Shown: one piece after another, positions 51,247 through 60,452 of the stretch
How positions within the stretch are numbered: position 1 is the first letter of the stretch
Layout of the letters: each line of letters opens with the position of its first letter
Origin: Streptomyces sp. WMMB303
GTDB taxonomy: Bacteria > Actinomycetota > Actinomycetes > Streptomycetales > Streptomycetaceae
Direction of reading: 5' to 3'
Length of the DNA: 64,000 nt
Assembly (NCBI RefSeq): GCF_029351045.1
Contig: NZ_JARKIN010000001.1
Location: forward strand, 1,388,001-1,452,000
Position numbers and translations under genes: made by a program
The notes under the pieces: model-generated
Seen by the model: the letters and a program-made list of their open reading frames with translations, nothing else
The model's database searches: none
What the model was told of the DNA's origin: nothing

Positions 51247-52506
51247 ATGAACCGAACGCGGGTCGCAGTGCTCGGCGCCGGCATCATCGGAGTGGCCTGC
51301 GCGCGTGAACTCGCCCTGGCCGGGCTGGAGGTGACGCTGCTCGACCGCGGCGGCGCGGGCGCGGCCACCACGTCGCACGGCGAGGGCAACGTCCTGGTCT
51401 CCGACAAGGGGCCCGGCCCCGAACTGCGGCTGGCCCAGTTCTCCCGGCGGCTGTGGCCCGAGGTGCTGGCCGCGGTCGCGGAACGCTCCCGGGCCGGGCG
51501 GCAGGCGGTCGCGGCCGCCGAATGGAACCCCAAGGGCGGCATCGTCGTCGCCACCACCGACGCCGGGGCCCGCGGCCTGACGGAGTTCTCCGCGGCCCAG
51601 CGCGGCGCCGGCGTGCGGGCCGAGGAGCTGACGAGCGACGCGCTCCGCACCGCCGAACCCTTCGTCACCTCCGCACACACGGCGGCCGTCCACTATCCCG
51701 AGGACGCCCAGGTGCAGCCCGCGGGCGCGGCGGCGGCGCTGCTGACCGACGCATGCGCGGCGGGCGCCGCGCTGCGCACCGGCGAGGAGGTGCTGGCCGG
51801 GGTCGTGCGCGGCGGCCGGCTGACCGGGGTGCGCACCCGCGGCGGGCTGCTGGAGGCCGATCTGTTCGTCGACGCGGCCGGACCGTGGTCGGGGGTGCTC
51901 TCCGCCCGGCTCGGGGCGCCGATCGCCGTGGCACCGCGCCGGGGTGACGTGCTGGTGACGACACCGCTGCCGCCGACCGTCTTCCACAAGGTGTACGACG
52001 CGGACTATGTGGGCGCGGTCGGCAGCAGCGAGGAGGAGTTGCAGACCGCAGCCGTGGTGGAGTCCACCGCTGCGGGCAGCGTGCTGATCGGGTCCTCACG
52101 GCGCCGCGCGGGCTTCGACGACCGGCTGCGGCCCGAGGCGCTGTCGGCCGTCGCCGCCAAGGCGCTGCGCCTCTTCCCCTCCCTGGCGGGGGTGCCGGTG
52201 ATGCGGGCGTACGGCGGATTCCGGCCGTACGTGCCGGATCATCTGCCGATCATCGGTGCCGACCCCCGGTTGCCGGGGCTCTGGCACGCGACCGGTCACG
52301 AAGGGGCCGGGATCGGGCTGTCGGTGGGCACCGGGCGGCTGCTGCGGCAGCTCGTGCTGGGCGAACCGGCCGGGGTCGGGAGTCATGCCTTCCGGGTTGA
52401 CCGCCCGGCCGGGCCGGCAGCGCCGTCCTCCCGGCAGGAGGAGGAGCAGGAGCAGCCGCCGACCTCCCTGCGGCAGGAGCGGCGACAGGGACAGGAGGAG
52501 AGATGA
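51247..52506 (+). CDS. FAD-dependent D-amino-acid oxidoreductase (D-hydroxyproline oxidase catalytic subunit)
   Basis: A 419-residue DadA-type flavoprotein: dinucleotide fold VAVLGAGIIGVACARELALAGLEVTLLDRG at the N-terminus and YGGFRPYVPDHLPIIGADPRLPGLWHATGHEGAGIGLSVGTGRLL at the C-terminus. With the next two genes it forms the three-subunit oxidase known from trans-4-hydroxyproline catabolism, turning D-hydroxyproline into pyrroline-hydroxycarboxylate. ATG 51247 follows AGGGAGG. The C-terminal 30 residues are low-complexity (Gln/Glu/Arg). It overlaps the 2Fe-2S gene by 4 bases. Confidence 0.9.
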   Translation: MNRTRVAVLGAGIIGVACARELALAGLEVTLLDRGGAGAATTSHGEGNVLVSDKGPGPELRLAQFSRRLWPEVLAAVAERSRAGRQAVAAAEWNPKGGIVVATTDAGARGLTEFSAAQRGAGVRAEELTSDALRTAEPFVTSAHTAAVHYPEDAQVQPAGAAAALLTDACAAGAALRTGEEVLAGVVRGGRLTGVRTRGGLLEADLFVDAAGPWSGVLSARLGAPIAVAPRRGDVLVTTPLPPTVFHKVYDADYVGAVGSSEEELQTAAVVESTAAGSVLIGSSRRRAGFDDRLRPEALSAVAAKALRLFPSLAGVPVMRAYGGFRPYVPDHLPIIGADPRLPGLWHATGHEGAGIGLSVGTGRLLRQLVLGEPAGVGSHAFRVDRPAGPAAPSSRQEEEQEQPPTSLRQERRQGQEER

Positions 52507-52877
52507 GTCCGAGACGCGTACCGGCCCGCGGTGCCGCCGACGGCCGCGGTGAGCGCCCGCTGCGGATCACCGTCGACGGCCGGCCCGTCGACGGCGTCGC
52601 GGGGCAGACGGTGGCGGGAGTGCTGCTCGCCGCCGGCCGCACCGCGTGGCGCAGCGGGCCCTCCGGCGCCGCGCGCGGGGTGTTCTGCGGCATCGGCGTC
52701 TGCTTCGACTGCCTGGTGACCGTCAACGGGGACCGCGACGTACGTGCCTGTCTGCGGCGCGCGGCGGACGGCGACGAGGTGCGCACCCAGTCCCGGGCCC
52801 GGCCCGGTACCGGCGGGGCACAGCCCGCGGACACCGGAGCGGGCGGGTCCGCGGAGCGCGGGGAGGCTGCCGGATGA
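52503..52877 (+). CDS. (2Fe-2S)-binding small subunit of the oxidase
   Basis: A 124-residue protein with a plant-type 2Fe-2S ferredoxin fold: LRITVDGRPVDGVAGQTVAGVLLAAG, then CGIGVCFDCLVTVNG and a fourth Cys in VRACLRR. This set is typical of the gamma subunit of D-hydroxyproline or opine-type oxidases, transferring electrons between the two flavin subunits. It overlaps both neighbours with ATGA junctions. The tail after residue 100 is disordered. Confidence 0.92.
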   Translation: MSPRRVPARGAADGRGERPLRITVDGRPVDGVAGQTVAGVLLAAGRTAWRSGPSGAARGVFCGIGVCFDCLVTVNGDRDVRACLRRAADGDEVRTQSRARPGTGGAQPADTGAGGSAERGEAAG

Positions 52878-54430
52878 CCCGTCGTCATGTCGCGGTGACC
52901 GGAGCCGGGCCGGCCGGGCTGGCCGCCGCGTACGCCGCGCTGGCGGCGGGCGCCCGGGTGACGCTGATCGACTCCGCCGAACAGCCGGGTGGCCAGTACC
53001 ACCGGATGCCGCCCGAGGCGTACGCCGAGCACCCCGGCACGCGCCGGCGCGGCCGGGCCGCCTTCCTCCGGCGACGCCACCGGGTGCTGACGCATCCGCG
53101 ATGCCGCTGGCTGCCGGAGACCTCGGTGTGGGCCCTGGAGCGTACCGGCCCCGGCGACGGCGCCCCCGCCGCGGGACCCCCCGCGGCGGGGGGCTTCGGG
53201 CCGCCGCCGCGGGTGCACCTGCTGTGCGGCGGCCCCGCGGACGGCGCCGGGCGCGCCCGGCGCACGCTGGACGCGGACGCGCTCGTGCTGGCGACCGGCG
53301 CACACGACCGGGTGCTGCCCTTCCCCGGCTGGGAGCTGCCGGGCGTCTGCACCGCCGGGGCCGCGCAGGCGCTGGTGAAGGGCGAACGCCTGGTGGTCGG
53401 CGACCATGTCGTCGTCGCGGGCAGCGGGCCCTTCCTGCTCGCGGTCGCCGCGTCGCTGCTGGAGGCGGGTGCGGGGGTGCGGGAGGTACTGGAGGCCGGC
53501 ACCTTCCCCACCCTCGGCCGGAACTGGCTGGACCGGCCCTGGGAGTTGGCGGGGCAGTTCGGCAAGACGGCCGAACTCGCCGGAAGCGCGGCGGCGCTGG
53601 TGCGCCACCGGGTGCCCTACCGGCTCGGCCGCACGGTCGTGGAGGCGCGAGGCGACGGCCGGGTGGAGGAGGTCGTCACGGCGCGGCTGCGCCCGGACTG
53701 GTCGGTCGTGGCCGGGACGGAGCGCACGGTGCCGGTGGACGCGCTGTGCGTCGGGCACGGGTTCACCCCCCGTCTGGAGCTCCCGCTGGCCGCGGGCTGC
53801 GCGGTGCGGGACGCACCGGCCGATGCCGGTGGCGGCGCCGGACCGTTCGTGGTCGTGGACGGGGAGCAGCGCACCAGCGTGCCGGGCGTCTTCGCCGCCG
53901 GGGAGATCACCGGTATCGCCGGGGCCCCGGCAGCCCGGGCCGAGGGCGCCGTCGCGGGATGGGCGGCGGCCGGCGGCGACCGTTCGGTGCCCGCGCTGCG
54001 GGTGCTGCGGCGCAGCCGGGACGAAGGGCGGTCCTTCGCCCGCAGGCTGGCCAGAGCGCACCCGATCGGTGCGGGCTGGCCCGGCTGGCTGCGCCAGGAC
54101 ACGGTCGTGTGCCGCTGCGAGGAGACCGACTACGGCACGCTGTGCGCGGCGTTCGGCGATCCGGCGCAGGCGGCGCCGCGGGTCGCCAAGCTGAGCACCC
54201 GGGCCGGACTCGGCCCGTGCCAGGCCCGGGTCTGCGGCCCCACCGTCGCCGAGCTGCGTGCGCGGTACGGCGCCGCCGGGTCCGCGGGCCGCGGTACGGC
54301 CGCGGAGCCGCCCGGGCACACCCCGCACCGCAGACCGCTGGCCCAGCCCCTCCGCCTCGGTGAACTGGCTGCTCCATCGGAGCCGTTCGCCGACCCGGAG
54401 GACCCGTCCGACCCGATCGACCAGAGGTGA
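52874..54430 (+). CDS. FAD/NAD-binding subunit with BFD-like 2Fe-2S domain
   Basis: A 518-residue protein. The FAD fold is VAVTGAGPAGLAAAYAALAAGARVTLID near the N-terminus, with a second nucleotide fold in VVVAGSGPFLLAVAASLLEAG. The C-terminal BFD-like cluster domain is VVCRCEETDYGTL (two Cys) and GPCQARVCGP (two Cys). This is the alpha subunit of the hydroxyproline/opine oxidase type. It is coupled to the 2Fe-2S subunit by an ATGA overlap. The last ~45 residues are Pro-rich. Confidence 0.9.
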   Translation: MTRRHVAVTGAGPAGLAAAYAALAAGARVTLIDSAEQPGGQYHRMPPEAYAEHPGTRRRGRAAFLRRRHRVLTHPRCRWLPETSVWALERTGPGDGAPAAGPPAAGGFGPPPRVHLLCGGPADGAGRARRTLDADALVLATGAHDRVLPFPGWELPGVCTAGAAQALVKGERLVVGDHVVVAGSGPFLLAVAASLLEAGAGVREVLEAGTFPTLGRNWLDRPWELAGQFGKTAELAGSAAALVRHRVPYRLGRTVVEARGDGRVEEVVTARLRPDWSVVAGTERTVPVDALCVGHGFTPRLELPLAAGCAVRDAPADAGGGAGPFVVVDGEQRTSVPGVFAAGEITGIAGAPAARAEGAVAGWAAAGGDRSVPALRVLRRSRDEGRSFARRLARAHPIGAGWPGWLRQDTVVCRCEETDYGTLCAAFGDPAQAAPRVAKLSTRAGLGPCQARVCGPTVAELRARYGAAGSAGRGTAAEPPGHTPHRRPLAQPLRLGELAAPSEPFADPEDPSDPIDQR

Positions 54431-54437
54431 GACGCTC

Positions 54438-55403
54438 ATGACCGGCGACAACCGAGCCGCCCGGCCCCAGCAGCCGCAGCGGAGCCCGCGGGGTCTCGGC
54501 GGTGTGCTGGTGGCCACCGCGCTGCCCTACCGCGAGAACGCCTCGGCCCCGGCGGGCCTGGCCGTGGACCACGACCGCTACGCCGCACACTGCCGGTGGC
54601 TGGTGGAGAGCGGCTGCGACGGCGTCGGGCCCAACGGCTCGCTGGGCGAGTACTCCTCCCTCACCGACCGGGAGCGCCGGGAGGTGGCCCGCACCGCCAT
54701 CGAGGCGGTGAGTGGTACGGGCACCGTCGTCGTCGGGGTGCACGGTGTCGGCTCGCACCAGGCCCGCCGCTGGGCGGAGGCCGCCGCGGAGGACGGCGCG
54801 GACGGGGTGCTCTGCCTGCCGCCGACGATGTACCGCGCCAACCGGGGTGAGGTGCTGGCCCACTTCACGGAGGTGGCCGCCGTGGGTCTTCCGGTGATGG
54901 TCTACAACAACCCGATCGACACCAAGGTGGATCTCACCCCGGAACTGGTCGCGGAGATCGCGCAGATCGACAACGTCGTGGCCGTCAAGGAGTTCTCCGG
55001 GGACGTGCGGCGGGTGCTGGAGCTCAGGGAGCGGACCGCGGGAACCGGGCTGGAGGTGGTCAGCGGCGCCGACGACGTGGTGCTGGAGAGTGTGCTGATG
55101 GGTGCGACCGGCTGGTTCGCCGGGTTCCCCAACGTCTTCCCGGCCGAGTCGGCGCGGCTGTTCGAACTGGCCGCGGCGGGGAAGCTGGAGGAGGCGCGGG
55201 CCCTGTACGAGCCTCTGGTGGCCGCCTTCCGCTGGGATTCGCGCACCGAGTTCGTCCAGGCGATCAAGCTCGGCATGGAGCAGGTGGGCAGGTTCGGCGG
55301 GCCGTGCCGCCCGCCGCGCGGGCCACTGAGCCCGGCGCAGCGGGAGCAGGTCGAGGCCGACATGGCGCGCGCGGTCGCCGCACTCGCGCAGCGGGAGGCC
55401 TGA
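54438..55403 (+). CDS. DapA-superfamily aldolase/deaminase (pyrroline-4-hydroxy-2-carboxylate deaminase-like)
   Basis: A 321-residue TIM-barrel protein of the DHDPS family. The substrate loop is GPNGSLGEYSSLTDRER, catalytic Tyr in VMVYNNPIDTKVDLTPE, and Schiff-base Lys in VVAVKEFSGDVRRV. Placement between the D-hydroxyproline oxidase and a proline racemase-family epimerase identifies it as the deaminase giving alpha-ketoglutarate semialdehyde. Start ATG 54438 has GAGGTGA. The semialdehyde dehydrogenase that would finish the pathway is not in the window. Confidence 0.87.
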   Translation: MTGDNRAARPQQPQRSPRGLGGVLVATALPYRENASAPAGLAVDHDRYAAHCRWLVESGCDGVGPNGSLGEYSSLTDRERREVARTAIEAVSGTGTVVVGVHGVGSHQARRWAEAAAEDGADGVLCLPPTMYRANRGEVLAHFTEVAAVGLPVMVYNNPIDTKVDLTPELVAEIAQIDNVVAVKEFSGDVRRVLELRERTAGTGLEVVSGADDVVLESVLMGATGWFAGFPNVFPAESARLFELAAAGKLEEARALYEPLVAAFRWDSRTEFVQAIKLGMEQVGRFGGPCRPPRGPLSPAQREQVEADMARAVAALAQREA

Positions 55404-56404
55404 TGCGCTCGGTCCGTTCGCTCAGTGCCGTCGACTCGCACACCGAGGGCATGCCGACCAGGGTCGTGACCGGCGGGGTGCCGCCGATCCCGGGTGCCAC
55501 CATGGCCGAGCGCCGCCGCTGGGCTGTCGCGCACCTGGACGAGCTGCGCAGGTTCCTGGTGGACGAGCCGCGCGGGCACCCGGCGATGAGCGGCGCGCTG
55601 CTGCAGCCGCCGCTGCACCCGCAGGCCGACTGGGGTGTGGTCTACGTCGAGGTGAGCGGCTTCCTGCCGATGTGCGGACACGGCACCATCGGGGTGGCGA
55701 CGGTGCTGGTGGAGACCGGCATGGTGGAGGTGACCGAGCCCGAGACCACGGTCCGGCTGGACACCCCCGCCGGTCTGGTGGAGGCGCGGGTGACCGTACG
55801 GGACGGAGCGGCCGAGCGGGTCACGCTGCGGAACGTGGACGCGTTCGCGCTGGAGCTGGACGCCGCCGTCCGGGTGCCGGGGCTGGGCGAGGTCGGCTAC
55901 GACATGGCGTACGGCGGCAACTTCTACGCCATCACCGAACTCGACCGGCTCGGCCTGCCGTTCGACCGGGCACGGAAGGACGACATCCTCGCCGCGGGCC
56001 TCGCCCTGATGGACGCCGTAAACCAGCACAACCGGCCGGTTCACCCGGCCGATCCCGCGATCGGCGGCTGCAAGCATGTGCAGTTCCTGGCACCGGGCTC
56101 GGACGGGCGGCACTCGCGCAACGCCATGGCCATCCACCCCGGCTGGTTCGACCGCTCGCCCTGCGGCACCGGCACCTCGGCGCGGATGGCGCAACTGCAC
56201 GCCCGCGGCGCGCTGCCGCTGCACACGGAGTTCGTGAACGAGTCGTTCATCGGCACCCGGTTCACCGGGCAGCTGCTGGAGACCACCGAGGTCGGCGGAG
56301 TACCCGCGGTCGTACCGGAGTTCTCCGGCCGCGCCTGGATCACCGGCATGGCCACCTATCTGCTCGACCCCCGGGACCCGTTCCCGCACGGCTTCGTCCT
56401 CTAG
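55403..56404 (+). CDS. Proline racemase family, 4-hydroxyproline 2-epimerase
   Basis: A 333-residue epimerase with both catalytic Cys present: MCGHGTIG (Cys91) and SPCGTGTSA (Cys254). This distinguishes epimerases from the Cys/Thr hydroxyproline dehydratases of the same family. The N-terminal SAVDSHTEGMPTRVV and the D-x-A-x-G-G-C-K-H block are typical. It converts trans-4-hydroxy-L-proline to the cis-D form, the first step of the operon's pathway. ATG 55403 overlaps the deaminase stop (TGATG). Last gene of the operon. Confidence 0.92.
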   Translation: MRSVRSLSAVDSHTEGMPTRVVTGGVPPIPGATMAERRRWAVAHLDELRRFLVDEPRGHPAMSGALLQPPLHPQADWGVVYVEVSGFLPMCGHGTIGVATVLVETGMVEVTEPETTVRLDTPAGLVEARVTVRDGAAERVTLRNVDAFALELDAAVRVPGLGEVGYDMAYGGNFYAITELDRLGLPFDRARKDDILAAGLALMDAVNQHNRPVHPADPAIGGCKHVQFLAPGSDGRHSRNAMAIHPGWFDRSPCGTGTSARMAQLHARGALPLHTEFVNESFIGTRFTGQLLETTEVGGVPAVVPEFSGRAWITGMATYLLDPRDPFPHGFVL

Positions 56405-56594
56405 CCGACCGGACCGAACACGGGACCAGCCGACTGCCCCACCGCCGGACAGCGGGACCACCGGCCCGCCGGCCGGAAGTCGACCGGAGCTGCGGGTCGT
56501 CTTTCCGGCTGCGGTCGGGGCGGTCCGCCGGCGGCGGGATCGCTCGCAGCTGAACGCCGTGACAAAGGCGGTGCCCAGCGGGCAGGCTCGGGGC

Positions 56595-57338
56595 ATGGAG
56601 AGACCTGAGTTCATCGAAGTCCTGGGCAAAGAGGCCCAGTTGTTCGCCGACGCGGTCGGCCGGGCCGAGCCCGGCACGCCGGTGCCGACCTGCCCGGAGT
56701 GGACCGTGCGGGACCTGGCCCTGCATCTGGGTACGGTGCACCGCTGGGCGGCCGGGATGGTGCGTGAGGGCCGCACGGAACCCGTACGGCCCTCGTCGCC
56801 GGCCGGACTGGCCGACGAGGCGCTCGCGCCCTGGCTGCGGGAGGGCGCCGAACTGCTGGTCGAGGTACTGGAGGCGGCGCCCGAGGACCTGGAATGCTGG
56901 ACGTTCCTGCCCGCCGGGTCCGCCGCGGCCTTCTGGACCCGCAGGCAGGCCCACGAGACGGCGGTGCACCGGGTCGACGCCGAGGCGGCACTCGGGGCGC
57001 CCCTCTCCCCGCTGCCCGCCGGGTTCGCCGCCGACGGGGTCGACGAGCTGCTGTGCGGATTCTATCCGCGGGGCGGCACACCGGAGGGCTTCGCCTCCGA
57101 TCCCCGCACCCTGCACCTCCGGGCGACGGATGTCGCCGGCGCCGCCTGGACCGCGGTCCTGGGCGACCCGGCGCGGGCGGAGCGCGCCACCGCGCCGCCG
57201 TCCGCGCCGGACTGCGTGTACGAGGGCACGGCACAGGACCTCTACCTCGCCCTGTGGAACCGGCTCCCGCTCTCGGAGCTGACCCTCAGTGGTGAGGTGT
57301 CCGTGGCGCACCGCTGGCGGGAGGTGTTCCGGCTGTGA
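56595..57338 (+). CDS. Mycothiol-dependent maleylpyruvate isomerase-family protein
   Basis: About 247 residues. The DinB-like four-helix domain has CPEWTVRDLALHLGTVHRWAA near residue 40 and the metal-binding RRQAHETAVHRVDAEAALG near residue 125. These supply the three His of mycothiol-S-transferase-like proteins. A C-terminal MDMPI_C-type domain ends in LWNRLPLSELTLSGE. Substrate unknown; often detoxification. ATG 56595 is chosen over 56559 because homology begins there. The 3' end overlaps the MFS gene by 53 bases on the opposite strand. Confidence 0.9.
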   Translation: MERPEFIEVLGKEAQLFADAVGRAEPGTPVPTCPEWTVRDLALHLGTVHRWAAGMVREGRTEPVRPSSPAGLADEALAPWLREGAELLVEVLEAAPEDLECWTFLPAGSAAAFWTRRQAHETAVHRVDAEAALGAPLSPLPAGFAADGVDELLCGFYPRGGTPEGFASDPRTLHLRATDVAGAAWTAVLGDPARAERATAPPSAPDCVYEGTAQDLYLALWNRLPLSELTLSGEVSVAHRWREVFRL

Positions 57339-58542
57339 CCGCTGCCGCTGCCCGACGCCGCCGGATCGCGCCCCGGGTGGCGACGGCCTGCGCCGCCCCG
57401 CCCACCGCCCATGCGAGCAGCACCAGGAGGGCGCTGATCCACAGCGGGCCGCGGTAGCCGGATCCGCTGCTCAGCGCGAGGCCCCCGGCCCAGGGGCCCA
57501 GCGCAGCACCGACGTTGAGCGCCGCCGTCGCGAAACCGCCCGCGAGGGAGGGCGCCTCGGCGGCGGCGTACAGCGCCTGGGAGATCAGTGTGGAGCCGAC
57601 GGCGAACGACAGCACGCCCTGGACCGGCACGAGGACGACGGCCGCGTACGGGTGCCCGGCTGTCAGCCCGAACAGGGCCCACCCGAGCGATAGTGCGGCG
57701 CCGGCCGCGACCAGCAGCCGCAGCGGATACCGGTCGGCGAGTCGGCCCGCGGCGGCGGTGCCCAGGAAGGAGCCGAGGCCGAAGAGGGCCAGCAGTCCCG
57801 GCACCCAGCCGTCCGCGAACCCGGCCACCTCGGTGAGCAGCGGAGCGAGGTAGGTGAAGGAGCAGAAGGTGGCGCCGTTGACCAGGGCGCCCAGCAGCAG
57901 TGTCACCAGCAGCCGCGGCTCGCGCAGAGCCCGCAGTTCCCGGCGGACGCCGGTGTTCGGTGCGGCTGCCGGGTGCGCCGGCCGCGGTGGGTCCGGCCGC
58001 GCTCCGGGCAGCGAGCGGACGAGGGCCGCGAGGGCCGGCGTCGAGAGCACCGCCACGGCCCAGAACGCCGTGCGCCACCCCCATGCCTGCCCCAGCAGAG
58101 CTCCGGCGGGCACTCCGGCGACGCAGGCGAGCGTGACCCCACCGAGCAGCACGGAGACGGCCCGCCCCTTGGCGTCGGGCGGCACCATCGCGGCCGCGGC
58201 GGCCAACGCGACGGCGAGGAACCCTGCGTTGGCCAGCGCCCCGACCACCCGGGTGGCGACCAGGACGGCGAAGCTCGTCGTGGACGCACCCACGACATGG
58301 GCCAGCAGGAACACGCTCAGGAAGCACAGCAGTGCCCCCCGCCTGTCCCAGCGGCTGCCGAGGGCCGCCATCAGCGGCGCGCCCACGACCATTCCGACGG
58401 CGAACGCCGAGGTCAGCGACCCGGCCGCCGCGAGAGACACCCCCATTCCGGCGGCGATGTCCGGCACGATCCCGGACAGCATGAACTCCGACATCCCCTG
58501 CGCGAAAACCGCCAACGCAAGTACGTACAGCACGAAAGGCAT
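57286..58542 (-). CDS. MFS transporter (DHA1, Cml/arabinose-efflux type)
   Basis: A 418-residue transporter with about 12 membrane segments. Motif A is LGSRWDRRGALLCF between TM2 and TM3, and motif C is LGGVTLACVAGVPAGALLGQAWGWRTAFW. The overall pattern matches drug:H+ exporters of the Cml/YdhP type. Substrate unknown. Start ATG 58542; a GTG 18 bases upstream in frame is possible. The C-terminal tail is Arg/Ala-rich. No regulator is adjacent. Confidence 0.93.
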   Translation of the reverse strand: MPFVLYVLALAVFAQGMSEFMLSGIVPDIAAGMGVSLAAAGSLTSAFAVGMVVGAPLMAALGSRWDRRGALLCFLSVFLLAHVVGASTTSFAVLVATRVVGALANAGFLAVALAAAAAMVPPDAKGRAVSVLLGGVTLACVAGVPAGALLGQAWGWRTAFWAVAVLSTPALAALVRSLPGARPDPPRPAHPAAAPNTGVRRELRALREPRLLVTLLLGALVNGATFCSFTYLAPLLTEVAGFADGWVPGLLALFGLGSFLGTAAAGRLADRYPLRLLVAAGAALSLGWALFGLTAGHPYAAVVLVPVQGVLSFAVGSTLISQALYAAAEAPSLAGGFATAALNVGAALGPWAGGLALSSGSGYRGPLWISALLVLLAWAVGGAAQAVATRGAIRRRRAAAAVTAGTPPASGAPRTPHH

Positions 58543-58963
58543 GAAACCCGCAATCCTCACTCGGATCGGAAAGGACGGCGGCAGGCGCGCGGCACCGGTG
58601 GCGGGGCCTGACGGAGGCAGCCTGAGCAGGCTGCACGGCGCCTCGTGCGGAGGCGCGTGGGTCAGGAGTGAGTCGGCCCGGCCGGGCGCATGGCGGCACT
58701 GCCGCGGAACAGCGCGGGGCACGGCGATCCGGTGGCGTGCGGCCGACGCGGACGGCGCGGGACAGCCACCGGAGAACCGGTGGCTAGCGTCTGGACGCCT
58801 CGGGGCTGGACATGCCCGCACTGTAACCGTGCGGGGCGCCGCGCTCCACGGGTTTTCCGGGCGGCCTCGCACGGGACGGGCGGTGCTGGGGGGGCAGGCG
58901 CGGCAGGCGGCACGGCCGTCGGGGCGCCGGCCGCCCGGAGGCGGGTGTTCAGCCGTCTGCGGG
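58543..58963. other. Intergenic stretch with a perfect hairpin, no intact gene
   Basis: These 421 bases contain no supported gene. AGCCACCGG (58763-58771) and CCGGTGGCT (58776-58784) form a perfect 9-base hairpin around AGAA; it could be an operator or terminator. Downstream sequence leads directly into the oxidoreductase remnant without its N-terminal part. Confidence 0.6.
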
Positions 58964-59281
58964 ACCGTCCACGCGCTGGCCGACCCCCGCTCCCCGAACA
59001 CCGACCTGATCCTCACCGGCCCGCAGGCGCTCTCCTACGACGACGTCGCCGCCGTCCTCAGCCGCGTCACCGGCCGCACCGTCACCCATCGGAAGCTCAC
59101 CGGCGGCCAACTGCGCGACCGGCTGGCCGAGTCCCTGCCCACCACTTTCGCGACGCTGCTCGCCGGGCTGGACCGGGCCATCGCCGAGGGCGCCGAGGAC
59201 CGCACCACCGACACCGTGCAGCACCTCACCGGCCGCCCGGCGGGCACTTTCGCCGCCTTCGCCGAACGAGAGCTGGCCTGA
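58964..59281 (+). pseudogene. C-terminal remnant of NmrA/atypical-SDR oxidoreductase
   Basis: The last ~105 codons read TVHALADPRSPNTDLILTGP...LSYDDVAAVLSRVTGRTVTHRKL and end FAAFAERELA. This is the usual C-terminal part of NmrA-like NAD(P)-binding oxidoreductases, after the D-x-A-x-V-A-x-x-A-L-x-D-P block. The Rossmann N-terminus (about 170 residues, with G-x-x-G-x-x-G) is missing upstream and was not found in any frame. No start codon or ribosome site is obvious. It looks like a deletion remnant. Confidence 0.72.
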
Positions 59282-59302
59282 GCAACGTTCGCGGCAGGAG
59301 CG

Positions 59303-60304
59303 TCACAGGTTGCCCACGTAGGATGCCGCCGCCCCGGCGCCGACGGCGGGTTCGGGTACGGCCGCGGATGCGTCGGCAGCGGCACGGTCCGGCGCCCCGG
59401 TCTCCGCTTCGGCTTCGCCCTCGGCACGGGCCAGGAGCGCGAGCAGCCGCGCCGTCAGCCCGGCATCCGCGTCCAGGAGCGGGCCGCGTACCGGCCCCGC
59501 GGGCAGACCCCGCGCGTCGAGCAGCGCCTTCACCGCGACCGTACCCGGCTGCCCGGTCATCACCGCCTCCGTCAGCGGGGCGAGTGCGCGATGGCGGCGG
59601 GCCGCCAGGACCCGGTCTCCCGCGTCGTACGCGTCGAGCACCCCGCACACCAGCGGCGCCGCGATGTTGGCGACCGTGCTCACGCACCCCGCGCCGCCGA
59701 TCGCCCGCAGCGGCAGCGCGAACTCGTCGCAGCCCGCGTAGTAGGCCAGCCCCGTCTCCGCCATCACCCGCGAGGACTTCAGCAGGTCGTAGGCGCAGTC
59801 CTTCACGCCCCGGATCCGCGGGTGCGCCGCCAGCCGCAGCAGGCTCCCGGTGGTGAGGGCGGTCCCGGTACGGCCGGGGATGTCGTACAGCATCACGGGC
59901 AGCCCGGTGGCGTCGGCGACGGTGCGCAGATGGTGGACCACGGCCTCCTGCGTGGGGCGCGAGTAGTACGGCGTCACCACCAGGAGGCCGTCCGCACCGC
60001 ACGCTTCGGCGTCCCGGGCGAGCGCGGCAGTGTGGCGGGTGTCGCTCGAACCGACCCCCGCCACGATCCGGGCCCGGCCCCCCACCTCCGCCGCCACGGC
60101 ACGCACCAGCGCGCTCTTCTCCTCGTGCGAGGTGGTCGGCGACTCCCCCGTCGTCCCGCTGAGCACGAGAGCGTCGCAACCCCCCTCGTCCACCAGCCGC
60201 ACGGCGAGCCGCCGTGCGCCCTCGATGTCCAGCTCCCCCGTCTCGTCGAAGGGGGTGACCATGGCAGCTGCGACACGCCCGAACGGGCCTGTGGAGATCG
60301 GCAT
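59303..60304 (-). CDS. dapA: 4-Hydroxy-tetrahydrodipicolinate synthase family protein
   Basis: A 333-residue TIM-barrel enzyme: LVLSGTTGESPT (GTTGE motif) near residue 46, catalytic Tyr in VMLYDIPGRTG near 137, and Schiff-base Lys in RGVKDCAYD near 165. The YDIPGRT block and GTTGE suggest true DHDPS (pyruvate plus aspartate semialdehyde). A recent ~40-residue Ala/Glu-rich tail is added. ATG 60304. It stands alone, convergent with the oxidoreductase remnant and away from other lysine genes, so a paralogous or catabolic role is possible. Confidence 0.85.
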   Translation of the reverse strand: MPISTGPFGRVAAAMVTPFDETGELDIEGARRLAVRLVDEGGCDALVLSGTTGESPTTSHEEKSALVRAVAAEVGGRARIVAGVGSSDTRHTAALARDAEACGADGLLVVTPYYSRPTQEAVVHHLRTVADATGLPVMLYDIPGRTGTALTTGSLLRLAAHPRIRGVKDCAYDLLKSSRVMAETGLAYYAGCDEFALPLRAIGGAGCVSTVANIAAPLVCGVLDAYDAGDRVLAARRHRALAPLTEAVMTGQPGTVAVKALLDARGLPAGPVRGPLLDADAGLTARLLALLARAEGEAEAETGAPDRAAADASAAVPEPAVGAGAAASYVGNL

Positions 60305-60452
60305 GCCAGGAGTGTGCGGGCGTCCCCGCCCGCGGGACCATTCAATTGCCGTGAACCCGTGGGATCAGCAGCGCTTCACGGTGCGGCGGAACCCGCACGC
60401 GGCGGGGCGGCCGTCCGGACCCGCACCGAGGACGGGACCCGGGCCCGCGCGG

